The translations under genes and the position numbers were made by a program. Below are positions 33,536-42,267 of a stretch of 64,000 nucleotides of DNA, piece by piece. This DNA is from Heteroscillospira sp050943935 (lineage in GTDB: Bacteria; Bacillota; Clostridia; Oscillospirales; Oscillospiraceae). The notes under the pieces are model-generated. The model saw nothing but the letters and a program-made list of their open reading frames with translations, had not been told where the DNA came from and did not search any database. The stretch's first letter is position 1. The number at the start of each line of letters is the position of its first letter. The stretch spans positions 1 through 64,000 of the forward strand of contig JBMNQC010000005.1 in the NCBI GenBank assembly GCA_050943935.1, in the 5' to 3' direction.

Positions 33536-34838
33536 TGTCCTTCCCGTCCTTTCGCCTTATATCATCCGCAATAGGTTTAGCTATATGATAAATAAGCAGC
33601 GGAGGCACCGCGTTTCCGGTTTGGACACGGGACTGCACTATGCCTCCGCAGAACTCATAGCTGTCCGGAAAGCTCTGTATCCTCGCCCGTTCTCTTATGG
33701 TAAGCCCTCTGGACTGGTCGGGATGCCCAAATTGAAATTGAGGGCGTATTCCTCCCGCCATCTGCGTTGGACTTGGCGCGTCATTTTTCAATCGAATTCT
33801 CTGTTTAAACTTTTTATACATAGCCTGTCCCGGAGGAGTATTGGCTATCTTGGCAATAGTCTCCTTGGGATGGTTTGGGGAAACGTGATTTTTGACCGTT
33901 GCAGACACAGGTATCCCTTTAATTTCTCCATACCCACGCATCAGCTTTTGATACTCGGAGTGTGGCTCCCCCATATAATCAGTCTTTGTCTCGTTATTTC
34001 CAAGCTCAGGCAAATCAGATATGGCATCGGAAACCGTTCTGTATTTTCCCGCAAAGCTTCCGGCCGGGAAAGCGTAGGGCACAGTAAGACCGCGGTCTCT
34101 TTTGACTCCCACGAAAATCAGCCGCTGGCGAATTTGGGGAACGCCAAAATCGGCGGCGTTCACCAGCTCAACAGTAGGCTCATACCCCAGGTCCGACATA
34201 TATTTTTTAATATCTTTTTCAAATTGCCCTCCCGCGGTACTTCGCATACCTGAAACGTTTTCAAGAATTATATAGTCAGGCTGAAAAACCTCCACAAATT
34301 TCATATACTCCAGAAACAAAAAATTGCGCTCGTCATTATCATTGTGCTTTCTGTTGGCAATTGAGAAGCCCTGGCATGGCACGCCGCCGGTAATCAGATG
34401 CACCTGCGTCACACCCTTTGACTCAAGGAGTTCTTTTATATCTTCCGGTTTCAGCTGCGTAATATCCCCAAGACATCCAATTGAATGCGGATGGTTTTTG
34501 CACCATGTTTTCATGGCCGGCTCCAAATGGTCTATACCGAATACAGACTGGAAGCCCGCCCAATCACACCCAACGGCAAACCCGCCGGCTCCGCAAAAAA
34601 GGTCCAGCATGGCAAGCTTATCAGACTTATATTTGAAGGTGTCAAGGCCAAAATATTTAATCTCATTATCGCACAAATAAGGACTCTTTTCTACCGGCAC
34701 GGTATTATCCCAGATATCTTTTTCCACAATTATTCCTCCGCAGGATGGACAATCCAATTTTATTATATTTATATGCGGAAGCACTCCGGCTTCTCTGTTT
34801 GCTTTTGTTATTTTAGCATAAACAAGGCTCTGTTTCAA
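33516..34838 (-). CDS. DNA cytosine-5 methyltransferase
   Basis: A C5 methylase with ordered motifs: MLDLFCGAGGFAVG (I), GGVPCQGFS with catalytic Cys (IV, near 155), ENV (VI), QIRQRLIFVG (VIII) and QTGNAVPP (X). It modifies the recognition site of the downstream endonuclease. The frame opens at TTG 34838 with no good ribosome site; GTG 34727 with GCGGAGGAAT upstream is a better start by that criterion, but would remove a CPSC motif near residue 30. Both starts keep all catalytic motifs. AT-rich and flanked by a tRNA, suggesting acquisition. Confidence 0.88.
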   Translation of the reverse strand: MKQSLVYAKITKANREAGVLPHINIIKLDCPSCGGIIVEKDIWDNTVPVEKSPYLCDNEIKYFGLDTFKYKSDKLAMLDLFCGAGGFAVGCDWAGFQSVFGIDHLEPAMKTWCKNHPHSIGCLGDITQLKPEDIKELLESKGVTQVHLITGGVPCQGFSIANRKHNDNDERNFLFLEYMKFVEVFQPDYIILENVSGMRSTAGGQFEKDIKKYMSDLGYEPTVELVNAADFGVPQIRQRLIFVGVKRDRGLTVPYAFPAGSFAGKYRTVSDAISDLPELGNNETKTDYMGEPHSEYQKLMRGYGEIKGIPVSATVKNHVSPNHPKETIAKIANTPPGQAMYKKFKQRIRLKNDAPSPTQMAGGIRPQFQFGHPDQSRGLTIRERARIQSFPDSYEFCGGIVQSRVQTGNAVPPLLIYHIAKPIADDIRRKDGKDNVQSLV

Positions 34839-34905
34839 TGCTTCAGTAAATTGAGCCCGGCGAACTTATACTTTCGCAATGAGCAAGGCGCCGGTAAGTA
34901 AAATA

Positions 34906-34936
34906 AAAAAGGACATCCTGAAGGATGTCTTTTTGG
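34906..34936. terminator. hairpin between tRNA-Leu and the methylase gene
   Basis: GGACATCC/GGATGTCT stem flanked by A6 and T5. Works in either direction. Confidence 0.65.
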
Positions 34937-35007
34937 GTTCGAGCAGCGATACAGTATCAGCTTATGAGGAGCAAGGGATCGGGCGGGTGACATTTTTTTG
35001 CCACAAA

Positions 35008-35043
35008 CAAAAAAAGTCGGAGCAAAGCGAACTTTGCTCCGAC
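35008..35043 (-). terminator. tRNA-Leu terminator
   Basis: Twelve-bp stem GTCGGAGCAAAG/CTTTGCTCCGAC and eight Ts on the minus strand, directly after the CCA end. Confidence 0.85.
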
Positions 35044-35044
35044 T

Positions 35045-35132
35045 TGGTGCGCGAGGCGGGACTTGAACCCGCACGTGCGTAATGCACACTAGAACCTGAA
35101 TCTAGCGAGTCTGCCAATTCCACCACTCGCGC
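35045..35132 (-). tRNA. tRNA-Leu (anticodon CAG)
   Basis: An 88-nt class II tRNA with encoded CCA: acceptor GCGCGAG/CTCGCGC, anticodon stem CTAGA/TCTAG with loop TTCAGGT, long variable arm, and T-arm GGGTTCAAGTCCC. The restriction-modification genes lie on its 3' side, a typical place for island insertion. Confidence 0.95.
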
Positions 35133-35230
35133 ATTTTGTTTGCGCCGTACTGAACAGCGCTTAGTTATAATATCACCAAAGTCGTTTCTTGTCAATACTA
35201 TTTTTTAGAAATTTCAATTTTTCTTCCCGC

Positions 35231-35259
35231 TTGACAAAGCGGCTGGATGGTGATATGAT
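35231..35259 (+). promoter_or_regulatory. promoter of the MarR-DegV operon
   Basis: TTGACA (35231-35236), 17-bp spacer, TATGAT (35254-35259). Confidence 0.75.
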
Positions 35260-35300
35260 TACTTCAAATTTTTTAATTAAAATTTTAGAAGGAGTTCCGT

Positions 35301-35726
35301 ATGCTTGAACAAGAATTTGAGCGGCTGTATCTGAAATTCAGACTGCTGCATTATCGCGACCTGTTCCAGCGCATCCGGGAGAAGTCCGGCTCCCTGAGCG
35401 CCACAGAGGCTCTCTCCGCGGAAGTCATATATCTTTTGGGACAGCCCACGGTAAAGGAATTTGCCGATTTTTTGAATATCTCCCAGTCCAATGCCACCTA
35501 TAAGATAAACTCTCTGACAGCCAAGGGACACGTTGTCCGCGTAAGCTCCTCCGATGACAAGCGGGAATACAGGCTTCAGGTCACGGACAGATTTTTGGGC
35601 TACTACGGAAACAATGCCGGCTTTATCCGCTCCATGATGGAGAATATCCGCGCTGATTTCACGCAGGAAGAGATAGATGAGCTGGAAAAAATCATCAAGC
35701 GGGTCTCGGACGAGGCCCTGAACTGA
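35301..35726 (+). CDS. MarR-family transcriptional regulator
   Basis: A 141-aa winged-helix protein: LSAEVIYLLGQPTVKEFADF, the recognition helix SQSNATYKINSLTAKGHV, and wing residues SSDDKREYRLQVT. A Gram-positive GGAG site precedes the start. It is 14 bp upstream of degV and probably regulates this two-gene unit, possibly in response to a lipid ligand. Confidence 0.85.
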   Translation: MLEQEFERLYLKFRLLHYRDLFQRIREKSGSLSATEALSAEVIYLLGQPTVKEFADFLNISQSNATYKINSLTAKGHVVRVSSSDDKREYRLQVTDRFLGYYGNNAGFIRSMMENIRADFTQEEIDELEKIIKRVSDEALN

Positions 35727-35740
35727 AAGGCAGGAACAAA

Positions 35741-36580
35741 ATGGTTCGTATCATCACCGACTCTTCGTCGGATATCACCCTTAATCGCGCAAAGGAACTG
35801 GACATACAGGTAATACCCCTCACCGTCACTTTTGACGGCACCTCCTATCTGGATGGTGTTGAGATAAGCGCCGATGCGTTTTATCAGAAGCTTGCCTCCT
35901 CCAAGGAGCTGCCCACCACCTCCCAGCCCTCTCCCGAGGCCTTTATTCCCCTTTTCACCGAGATAAAGGAAAAGGGCGACAGCGCCGTGGTCATACTGCT
36001 GTCCGGCGCTCTCAGCGGCACCTGCCAGAGCGCCACGATTGCCAGGCAGATGGTGGGCTGCGCAGATATCCACATAGTGGACAGTAAAAATGTCACCGTA
36101 GGCCTACAGGCGCTGGTAGACCAGGCTCTGGAAATGCGCGCCCAGGGGCTGTCAGCCGCCGGGATTGCTGAAAAGTTGAGCGAAATGGCCGAGCGTGTGG
36201 TGCTGCTGGCCATGGTTGACACGCTGGAGTACCTCTACAAGGGCGGACGCCTCTCCCGTACTGCCAAGATTGCCGGCACGCTGCTGGGCTTCAAGCCCAT
36301 CATCACAATTTCCGACGGAGCTGTCAAGCTGCTCGGCCGCGGCAGAGGAGCAAAAAACACCATTGAAAAGCTGCTGGATATATCGGACGACGGCGCAGCC
36401 ATAGTCCCCGGCAGCAACTGCTATTTCGGCTACACCGGACATGACGAGCGCTGCACCCAGCTAATAGAGCTGGCCACCCAGCGCCGCAACATTCAGAAAT
36501 ACACCGTCACTTCCGTTGGCGGAGCCATCGGCACCCACGCCGGTCCCGGTGCCTGCGTGCTCTGCTATCTGAGCGAATAG
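35741..36580 (+). CDS. DegV-family fatty-acid-binding protein
   Basis: A 279-aa protein starting VRIITDSSSDITLNRAKELD, with YLDGVEISADAFYQKL, TTSQPSPEAF and LLSGALSGTCQSA blocks, all characteristic of DegV/FakB. Such proteins bind a fatty acid for phosphorylation by FakA. The MarR-DegV pairing fits lipid-responsive control. It ends in a Cys-containing tail (GPGACVLCYLSE). Confidence 0.9.
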   Translation: MVRIITDSSSDITLNRAKELDIQVIPLTVTFDGTSYLDGVEISADAFYQKLASSKELPTTSQPSPEAFIPLFTEIKEKGDSAVVILLSGALSGTCQSATIARQMVGCADIHIVDSKNVTVGLQALVDQALEMRAQGLSAAGIAEKLSEMAERVVLLAMVDTLEYLYKGGRLSRTAKIAGTLLGFKPIITISDGAVKLLGRGRGAKNTIEKLLDISDDGAAIVPGSNCYFGYTGHDERCTQLIELATQRRNIQKYTVTSVGGAIGTHAGPGACVLCYLSE

Positions 36581-36840
36581 GCACAGGCGGAGGCAGCTAG
36601 TTCTTGTGCGCAACGAAAATCATCCGCCGCAAGAGGCCTACCCCAGCCGCCTTCCGGCGGCCGCGCCGAGTGGCGCGGCGCTCCGCAACCCAAACTCGAA
36701 GCCCAGCGAAGCGGGTTTGAGTTTGAAAGGAGGAGCCATGGAGCGGACAAGACAAAGAACCAGCCCAATGGGCGGTCCTTTGTTGCGGAAGCGCAATGCG
36801 CTCCGACGCGGTGCAAGGCGGCTTGCCGCCGAAGCCAAAA
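36581..36840. other. hairpin-rich intergenic stretch without a credible gene
   Basis: Contains several short inverted repeats: GCCGCC/GGCGGC near 36650, CCGCGCC/GGCGCGG near 36670, CAAACTC/GAGTTTG near 36690 and 36720. The first ~40 bp (GGCACAGGCGGAGGCAGC then TAGTTCTTG) match, with changes, the end of the 166-bp tRNA-Gly repeat unit, so this may be a decayed further copy. Short open frames cross it on both strands, but without ribosome sites. Confidence 0.5.
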
Positions 36841-36874
36841 AAAAAAACCACACCTATCGGTGTGGTTGTTTTTT
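36838..36874. terminator. bidirectional terminator
   Basis: CCACACC/GGTGTGG stem between A9 and a seven-T run; probably ends the MarR-DegV transcript. Confidence 0.7.
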
Positions 36875-36875
36875 T

Positions 36876-37208
36876 GGAGCGGGCAACGAGGCTCGAACTC
36901 GCTATCTTACCCCATCGAAGCTTTCGCTTCGCCGGGCCCCACCTCCATGATTTAACGTGCCGCCGGCACAGGTGGAGGCAGCGAGTTCTTGCATTAAACG
37001 AAAAAGCACCTGCTTTTTAAGCAAGTGCTTTTCAAAATCTGGAGCGGGCGACGAGGCTCGAACTCGCTATCTTACCCCATCGAAGCTTTCGCTTCGCCGG
37101 GGCCCCACCTCCATGATTTAACGTGCCGCCGGCACAGGTGGAGGCAGCGAGTTCTTGCATTAAACGAAAAAACACCTGCTTTTTAAGCAAGTGCTTTTCA
37201 AAATCTGG
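36876..37208 (-). repeat. two tandem 166-167-bp units each carrying a tRNA-Gly 3' half
   Basis: Units at 36876-37041 and 37042-37208 are nearly identical and lead into the real tRNA-Gly. Each contains the T-arm and acceptor 3' strand of tRNA-Gly including CCA, but no D-arm or anticodon arm, so neither is a functional tRNA. Each also has nested inverted repeats (GAACTCGCT / AGCGAGTTC outside; CCACCTCC / GGTGGAGG inside; GTGCCG/CGGCAC and CGAAGC/GCTTCG at the tips) and a copy of the tRNA terminator hairpin (around 36999-37032 and 37165-37198). Confidence 0.85.
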
Positions 37209-37281
37209 AGCGGGCGACGAGGCTCGAACTCGCTACCTCCACCTTGGCAAGGTGGCGCTCTACCGGATGAGCTACGCCCGC
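37207..37281 (-). tRNA. tRNA-Gly (anticodon GCC)
   Basis: A 75-nt cloverleaf with encoded CCA and the expected U discriminator: acceptor GCGGGCG/CGCCCGC, anticodon stem CCACC/GGTGG with loop TTGCCAA, T-arm GCGAGTTCGAGCCTCGT. Downstream of it lie the tandem 3'-half units. Confidence 0.95.
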
Positions 37282-37344
37282 ATTTCAGTTGCTTGTTTAT
37301 TATAGCAGACTGATAAGAAAAGTCAAGCACTTTTTTACATTTTT

Positions 37345-38478
37345 TCAGTTTTCCTGGGAAATCTGCTCGTTTTTCTCTGCGACGGGCAAAAAGCTGGGAC
37401 CATCACAGCTGGGATAGTCCATTTCATCCCATCTGAAAGTGCGCACCATCTCGGAATCATTGCGCAGGAATGGTGTCTCGGCAGGCAGACCGATAGCCTC
37501 CACCGCATCGGCATGATACCAGAAGCCGTCTACCTTTACCATGGCCCAGCAGTAATTTTCATTATTTTTCAGACCAGATACCAGCTTTGTCTCCAGTCCC
37601 CTCGCCGCGCATACGGCTGCATAGGCCATAGAAACAGCCCGGCTGCCGCCCGAACCCCCGAGCAGCGCATCATAAGCTGTGCCGGTATCGTCCCCGGCAT
37701 TATAACGGCAAATGTCCCCCAATACATCCGCAGCCAGTATAGCTATACTGTAGTCCTCATCCGGGCGTATGCGCGCTCCCGCAGCTCTTATGGCGTCCTG
37801 CAATTCGGCACGCATAAGGGCTATATCCTTTTCAGGCTCGCGGTAATCAAACTTGACCTCGAATATACGCCGCAGGTCTGAGCCGGAGTACACATCCACA
37901 GATATATCCGGCATGACGGGGATATCCGCGGGGGCATTCAGCAGAGCTTCTTCCACTCTGCGGGCCATGGCGGAACCGTCTATGGACGAGGTGTATACCT
38001 GCATGGCCACAGACCCCTCCCCGGCAGCCACAGCTCCCACCACAGTTTCTGCTATCTTATTGGCGCCTATAGAGTGTATCTTCTCCATTTCTTCCGCGCT
38101 GCGGGTGTAATTGATATACACAGTAGCCTGGTAATAGGTGACTATACGGTTTATATCATACGAAATATAGTCAACCATATAGGCGCCCAGAGCGCTGGCG
38201 GATTTGACCTGCCAGCTGGCCTCGGCCAGGTCGTCGCTGATATTGCCCGCGTAGTTGCTGAACTGGAGCTGTGCGGACTCCTGATGCTGCTGCACCATAT
38301 TCTGCAGGGCTGCACGCAGTCCGGCGTAGCTTTCTATGGCGCTTATCTCAGGCTCGGCAGGCTCGTCCACACCGGAGTCATAATCGCTTATGGACAGGTA
38401 CTCCTTTTCCAGAAAGGCGGAGCAGCCGCACATGAAAACCATGGCGAGCGCAAGGACAGCGCACAGTATTTTCTTCAC
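37345..38478 (-). CDS. lipoprotein with degenerate transglutaminase-like domain
   Basis: A 377-aa protein with a lipobox (FMCGCSAF, Cys near 19). The C-terminal part (GGSGGSRAVSMAYAAVCAAR, then GLETKLVSG, NYCWAMVKVDGFWYHADAV) aligns by eye with bacterial transglutaminase-like domains. The position of the usual catalytic Cys holds Ser/Gly and the usual HAW His is replaced by Cys; the Asp in YHADA remains. It is probably a non-catalytic binding or structural protein on the membrane exterior. The N-terminal ~230 residues are not recognised. Confidence 0.65.
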   Translation of the reverse strand: MKKILCAVLALAMVFMCGCSAFLEKEYLSISDYDSGVDEPAEPEISAIESYAGLRAALQNMVQQHQESAQLQFSNYAGNISDDLAEASWQVKSASALGAYMVDYISYDINRIVTYYQATVYINYTRSAEEMEKIHSIGANKIAETVVGAVAAGEGSVAMQVYTSSIDGSAMARRVEEALLNAPADIPVMPDISVDVYSGSDLRRIFEVKFDYREPEKDIALMRAELQDAIRAAGARIRPDEDYSIAILAADVLGDICRYNAGDDTGTAYDALLGGSGGSRAVSMAYAAVCAARGLETKLVSGLKNNENYCWAMVKVDGFWYHADAVEAIGLPAETPFLRNDSEMVRTFRWDEMDYPSCDGPSFLPVAEKNEQISQEN

Positions 38479-38506
38479 GGCCGCTCAGCGCCCCTTTCCT
38501 AAAAAC

Positions 38507-39106
38507 TCAGTAGCCCAGTTCCCTGTTGATGATTATGACTTCAACGCTGCCAATGGTGAGCATTTTGCCCAGGGTGATGGAGATATTCCGGCACAGGCGG
38601 TCTGCGGCGCTGCAGTCATAGCACTTGCCGGGCCTGCCATTGCAGGGGGTATTCCTGTTCAGGCGCTGGGCGTTCAGAGGCGCCGCTATGGTGCGGGCGC
38701 GCTCTATGGCCGATTCCAGGTCCGGGCAGATCTTGTTCACACCTATGACGTAGTACAGGCGCTCCTTATCGTAGCTGGCGGCGGCCACGCGGTTGCCAGC
38801 GCCGTCTATATTCACTATCTCGCCGTTTTCGGACACGCCGTTGGCGCTGGTAATGTATACGGGAGCGAACATGGCCTTGCGGGCATCCTCGGGATTTTTG
38901 CTGCGGTTGCGGTAGTATACGGTGTTTGTCTCTTCCAGACGGTCCAGAATATCCAGAGCGTCCAGAGTCATGCTGCCGCCGGTGCCCACGGTGGTATTTC
39001 GGATATTCTCCACCAGATAGTCCGCAGCCTCGGCCTCGGTCTCAAAGAAGTGTACTATGTATCCGCGAGCCTCAAGGCTCTTTATAGTTTTCTGAATATC
39101 CATCAT
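38507..39106 (-). CDS. LUD-domain (LutC/YkgG-type) protein
   Basis: A 199-aa protein with the LUD core: TTVGTGGSMTLDALDILDRL, APVYITSANGVSENGEIVNI, and a Cys cluster NTPCNGRPGKCYDCSAADRL. Relatives act in lactate utilisation; stand-alone copies like this are common in anaerobes with unknown roles. Start at MMDIQ (39106) with AGGAAG upstream; an earlier ATG overlaps the YitT stop, so the two genes are probably coupled. Confidence 0.8.
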   Translation of the reverse strand: MMDIQKTIKSLEARGYIVHFFETEAEAADYLVENIRNTTVGTGGSMTLDALDILDRLEETNTVYYRNRSKNPEDARKAMFAPVYITSANGVSENGEIVNIDGAGNRVAAASYDKERLYYVIGVNKICPDLESAIERARTIAAPLNAQRLNRNTPCNGRPGKCYDCSAADRLCRNISITLGKMLTIGSVEVIIINRELGY

Positions 39107-39119
39107 CTGTTCTTCCTTT

Positions 39120-39986
39120 CTAATCATTGGACATTATGTCCGAAAATCCCTTGCCGAATACTTCCTGAGCGTCGGTGACCACAAAGAAGGCGGCGGGGTC
39201 GATGGCGCGGGCTATGCTGCGGGCCTCCACCATCTGGTTTTTCTTCACTATGCACAATATGACCTTTTTGTCGTTGCCGGTATAGGCGCCGTGGCCGTCC
39301 AGCAGGGTCACGCCCCGGTGAAGTTCATTTGTGATGGCTTCCTGCACTTTGTCGCTGCAGTCGGATATTATAAAGCACAGCTTGGCGTTCATGCTTCCGT
39401 ATAGGATAATGTCTATGACCTTTGAGGCCACAAACATGGATATCATGGTATACATGGACTTGTCGAAGCGCATGAACAGCAGGGCGTACACCATGACTAT
39501 GGCGCCGTCTATGCAGAGCATGATGGTGCCCAGGTTCACATAGGGGTACTTGCGACGCAGCAGGCGCACGGTTACGTCTCCTCCGCCGGTGGCCAGCCCT
39601 TCTGAATAAATAAGTCCCAGACCCACGCCCTTCAGTATGCCGCCATAGATGGCGCCCAGAAGCATATCCTCTGTGGGCTGAATGGGCACAAGGCTCATTA
39701 TATCCATAAGGCTGGTGCAGACCAGCATGGCCACGGTGGAATCCACCATGAACCGGAAGCCCAGCTTGCGCCAGGCCAGCATGAACAGGGGGATGTTGAA
39801 GGCCAGGGTGAGCATACCTATGGGCAGGTCGGTGAGCTGGTTTACTATCATGCCCAAGCCCGCCGTGCCGCCGCTGAACATTCCGTTGTTATACAGGAAC
39901 ACCCGGAAGCCGAAGGCGAAGATTATACCGCCTATGAGTATCTTGGCGTACATACGCGCATAGGCGCGCAGAGACTTTTGACACAT
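39120..39986 (-). CDS. YitT-family membrane protein
   Basis: A 288-aa protein with ~5 membrane helices (DUF161) and a C-terminal cytoplasmic DUF2179 domain (GVTLLDGHGAYTGNDKKVIL, then CIVKKNQMVEARSIARAIDP). The GGTAGLGMI and GLATGGGDVTVRLLRRKYP motifs fit the family. Function is not established; transport or sensing is suspected. 20 bp after the ParC-like gene. Confidence 0.85.
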   Translation of the reverse strand: MCQKSLRAYARMYAKILIGGIIFAFGFRVFLYNNGMFSGGTAGLGMIVNQLTDLPIGMLTLAFNIPLFMLAWRKLGFRFMVDSTVAMLVCTSLMDIMSLVPIQPTEDMLLGAIYGGILKGVGLGLIYSEGLATGGGDVTVRLLRRKYPYVNLGTIMLCIDGAIVMVYALLFMRFDKSMYTMISMFVASKVIDIILYGSMNAKLCFIISDCSDKVQEAITNELHRGVTLLDGHGAYTGNDKKVILCIVKKNQMVEARSIARAIDPAAFFVVTDAQEVFGKGFSDIMSND

Positions 39987-40006
39987 TTTGCTATTCTCAA
40001 ACGCTG

Positions 40007-42247
40007 TTACAGCAGCGTCATCTGCTCCTCTCCCCTGTCCTCATCACGCAGCAGGGCGCCCACAGCGGGAATGCTGCGCATACGATAGCGGGACAGGTTC
40101 TTTATACTGGCCTCCTCCAGGAAGCAGGCCCTGTCCAGACGGTACTTGGGCTTCATGGTCATAACCCCCACGCCCTGGGTGCTGCGGGTAGCCTTGGGTG
40201 AGAGCATGGCGGAATTGATGATAAGGGCGCGGCCCTCGGTGGAATAGACAGCTATCTCCCGCTCCTCGGTTAGCACCAGCAGAGAGCGCAGGGGACTCTT
40301 GTCGGAATAGGCTCCGGTGAGCTTGCGGCGGTTGGTCTTGGTAGCATAGGCTGCCATATCCACACGGGCGGCCTTGCCGTTTTCAAAGAAGAATATTAGC
40401 TGGCCGCTGTAATCCCCCGCCACGACCACGGAGAACACGCTCTCTCCCTCGTCAAAGCCCAGCTGGCCCGGCAGATATGTGCCCAGCACAGAGGCCTTTG
40501 CGTCCTCAAAATCGCTGACGCGGCATTTATATACCTGCTGTCTGTCTGTGAACACCAGCAGCTCGTCGCTGTTGCGGGCCTCGAAATACTGGCTGGCTCC
40601 ATCGCCCTCCTTGTACTTCTGCTCGCTGCTGACGCGGAGGGACTGGGGGGTTATCTTCTTGAAATAGCCCTCACGGGATACAAACAGGTGTACGGGATAG
40701 TCCTCCACCTGCTCCTCCTCGGAATAGGTCTCCACCTCATGGGCGTAGACCACGCCGGTCCTGCGGGGCTGGGCGTATTTCTTTTTCACCTGGCTGAGCT
40801 CGTCTGTGATCACCTTGCGGATGCGGCGTTTGCTGCCCAGCAGGTCCTCCAGGTCGTCTATCTCCTCCTCCAGGCGGCCGGTCTCATCCACCCGCTTGAG
40901 GATGTACTCGCGGTTTATGTTGCGCAGCTTTATCTCCGCAACATATTCGGCCTGGACCTGGTCTATGCCAAAGCCTATCATCAGGTTGGGCACAACATCG
41001 GCCTCCAGCTCGGTCTCTCGGATTATCTTGATGGCCTTGTCTATGTCCAGGAGTATCTTTTTAAGGGCGTTGAGCAGGTGCAGCTTTTCCTTTTTGCGGC
41101 TCAGGTCAAAATACACCCGGCGTCGGACGCACTCGGTGCGCCAGGCCAGCCACTCGGTGAGTATCTCGCCCACGCCCATTACCCGGGGATTGCCCGCTAT
41201 GAGAATATTGAAGTTGCAGGGGAAGCTGTCCTGCAGGGGGGTGAGCTTAAAGAGCTTCTGCATGAACTTTTCCGGGTCCACGCCCCGCTTTAGGTCTATG
41301 GTGAGCTTCAGGCCGCCCAGGTCGGTCTCGTCGCGCATATCGCTTATTTCGCGTATCTTGCCCTGCTTTATAAGGTCGGTGACCTTATCCATTATGGCCT
41401 CGCTGGTGGTGGTGTAGGGTATCTCATATATCTCTATGAGGTTGCCGGATTTATCGTAGCGCCAGCGGGCGCGGACCCGGAAGCTGCCCCGTCCCGTCTG
41501 GTATATCTGCTCCATCTCTTTGGAGTCGTAGATAAGCTCGCCGCCGGTTGGAAAATCGGGAGCTATGAGGGTGGAGGCTATGTTGTGCTGTGGGTCCTTT
41601 ATGCAGGCTATGGCGGTGTCGCAAACCTCGCCCAGGTTGAAGCCGCATATCTGGCTGGCCATGCCCACGGCTATGCCCGCGTTGGCGCTGACAAGCACGT
41701 TGGGATAGGTGGTGGGCAGCAGGGACGGCTCCTTCATGGAGCTGTCGTAGTTGTCCACAAAGTCCACGGTGTCCTTATCCATATCCCGGAACAGCTCGGC
41801 GCAGATGGGGGTGAGCTTGGCCTCGGTGTAGCGGGAGGCGGCGTAGGACATATCGCGGGAATAGACCTTGCCGAAGTTGCCCTTGCTGTCCACAAAGGGG
41901 GCAAGCAGAGCCTCGTTGCCCTTTGCCAGACGCACCATGGTCTCATATATGGCGGCGTCGCCGTGAGGGTTGAGGCGCATGGTCTGGCCCACTATGTTGG
42001 CGCTCTTTGTTCTCGCCCCAGACAGCAGGTTCATCTTATACATGGTGTAGAGCAGCTTGCGGTGGCTGGGTTTGAAGCCGTCTATCTCCGGGATGGCGCG
42101 GGAGACTATGACGCTCATGGCGTAGGGCATGTAGTTGGTCTCCAGGGTTTCTGTTATCGGCTGCTCAAGCACCTCGGCCCGCAGGCCGAACACGTTGGGG
42201 TTACTTACTTTCTTAGCCCCCTCAGCGGGGGCTTTTTTCTTTGCCAT
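40007..42247 (-). CDS. parC: type II topoisomerase subunit A (ParC/GyrA-like, divergent)
   Basis: A 746-aa protein with the breakage-reunion domain: RAIPEIDGFKPSHRKLLYTM, MRLNPHGDAAIYETMVRLA and active-site Tyr140 in AASRYTEAKL. A coiled-coil gate (LLDIDKAIKIIRETE) and a C-terminal beta-pinwheel follow, the latter without a recognisable GyrA box, which favours a decatenating ParC-type enzyme. It is the third gene of an operon with the ParE-like subunit and a secreted stalk-domain protein; the gap to the latter is 20 bp. Confidence 0.88.
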   Translation of the reverse strand: MAKKKAPAEGAKKVSNPNVFGLRAEVLEQPITETLETNYMPYAMSVIVSRAIPEIDGFKPSHRKLLYTMYKMNLLSGARTKSANIVGQTMRLNPHGDAAIYETMVRLAKGNEALLAPFVDSKGNFGKVYSRDMSYAASRYTEAKLTPICAELFRDMDKDTVDFVDNYDSSMKEPSLLPTTYPNVLVSANAGIAVGMASQICGFNLGEVCDTAIACIKDPQHNIASTLIAPDFPTGGELIYDSKEMEQIYQTGRGSFRVRARWRYDKSGNLIEIYEIPYTTTSEAIMDKVTDLIKQGKIREISDMRDETDLGGLKLTIDLKRGVDPEKFMQKLFKLTPLQDSFPCNFNILIAGNPRVMGVGEILTEWLAWRTECVRRRVYFDLSRKKEKLHLLNALKKILLDIDKAIKIIRETELEADVVPNLMIGFGIDQVQAEYVAEIKLRNINREYILKRVDETGRLEEEIDDLEDLLGSKRRIRKVITDELSQVKKKYAQPRRTGVVYAHEVETYSEEEQVEDYPVHLFVSREGYFKKITPQSLRVSSEQKYKEGDGASQYFEARNSDELLVFTDRQQVYKCRVSDFEDAKASVLGTYLPGQLGFDEGESVFSVVVAGDYSGQLIFFFENGKAARVDMAAYATKTNRRKLTGAYSDKSPLRSLLVLTEEREIAVYSTEGRALIINSAMLSPKATRSTQGVGVMTMKPKYRLDRACFLEEASIKNLSRYRMRSIPAVGALLRDEDRGEEQMTLL

Positions 42248-42267
42248 TAACTAATCAATCCTTAAAT

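Noticed and set aside
36606..36950. A plus-strand open frame of 114 codons in the hairpin region
   Set aside because: No ribosome site at its start, low-complexity arginine-rich translation, and it crosses a terminator and a tRNA-derived repeat.
36876..37208. Two additional tRNA-Gly genes
   Set aside because: Only the T-arm and acceptor 3' strand are present; there is no anticodon arm or 5' acceptor strand, so they are partial repeats.
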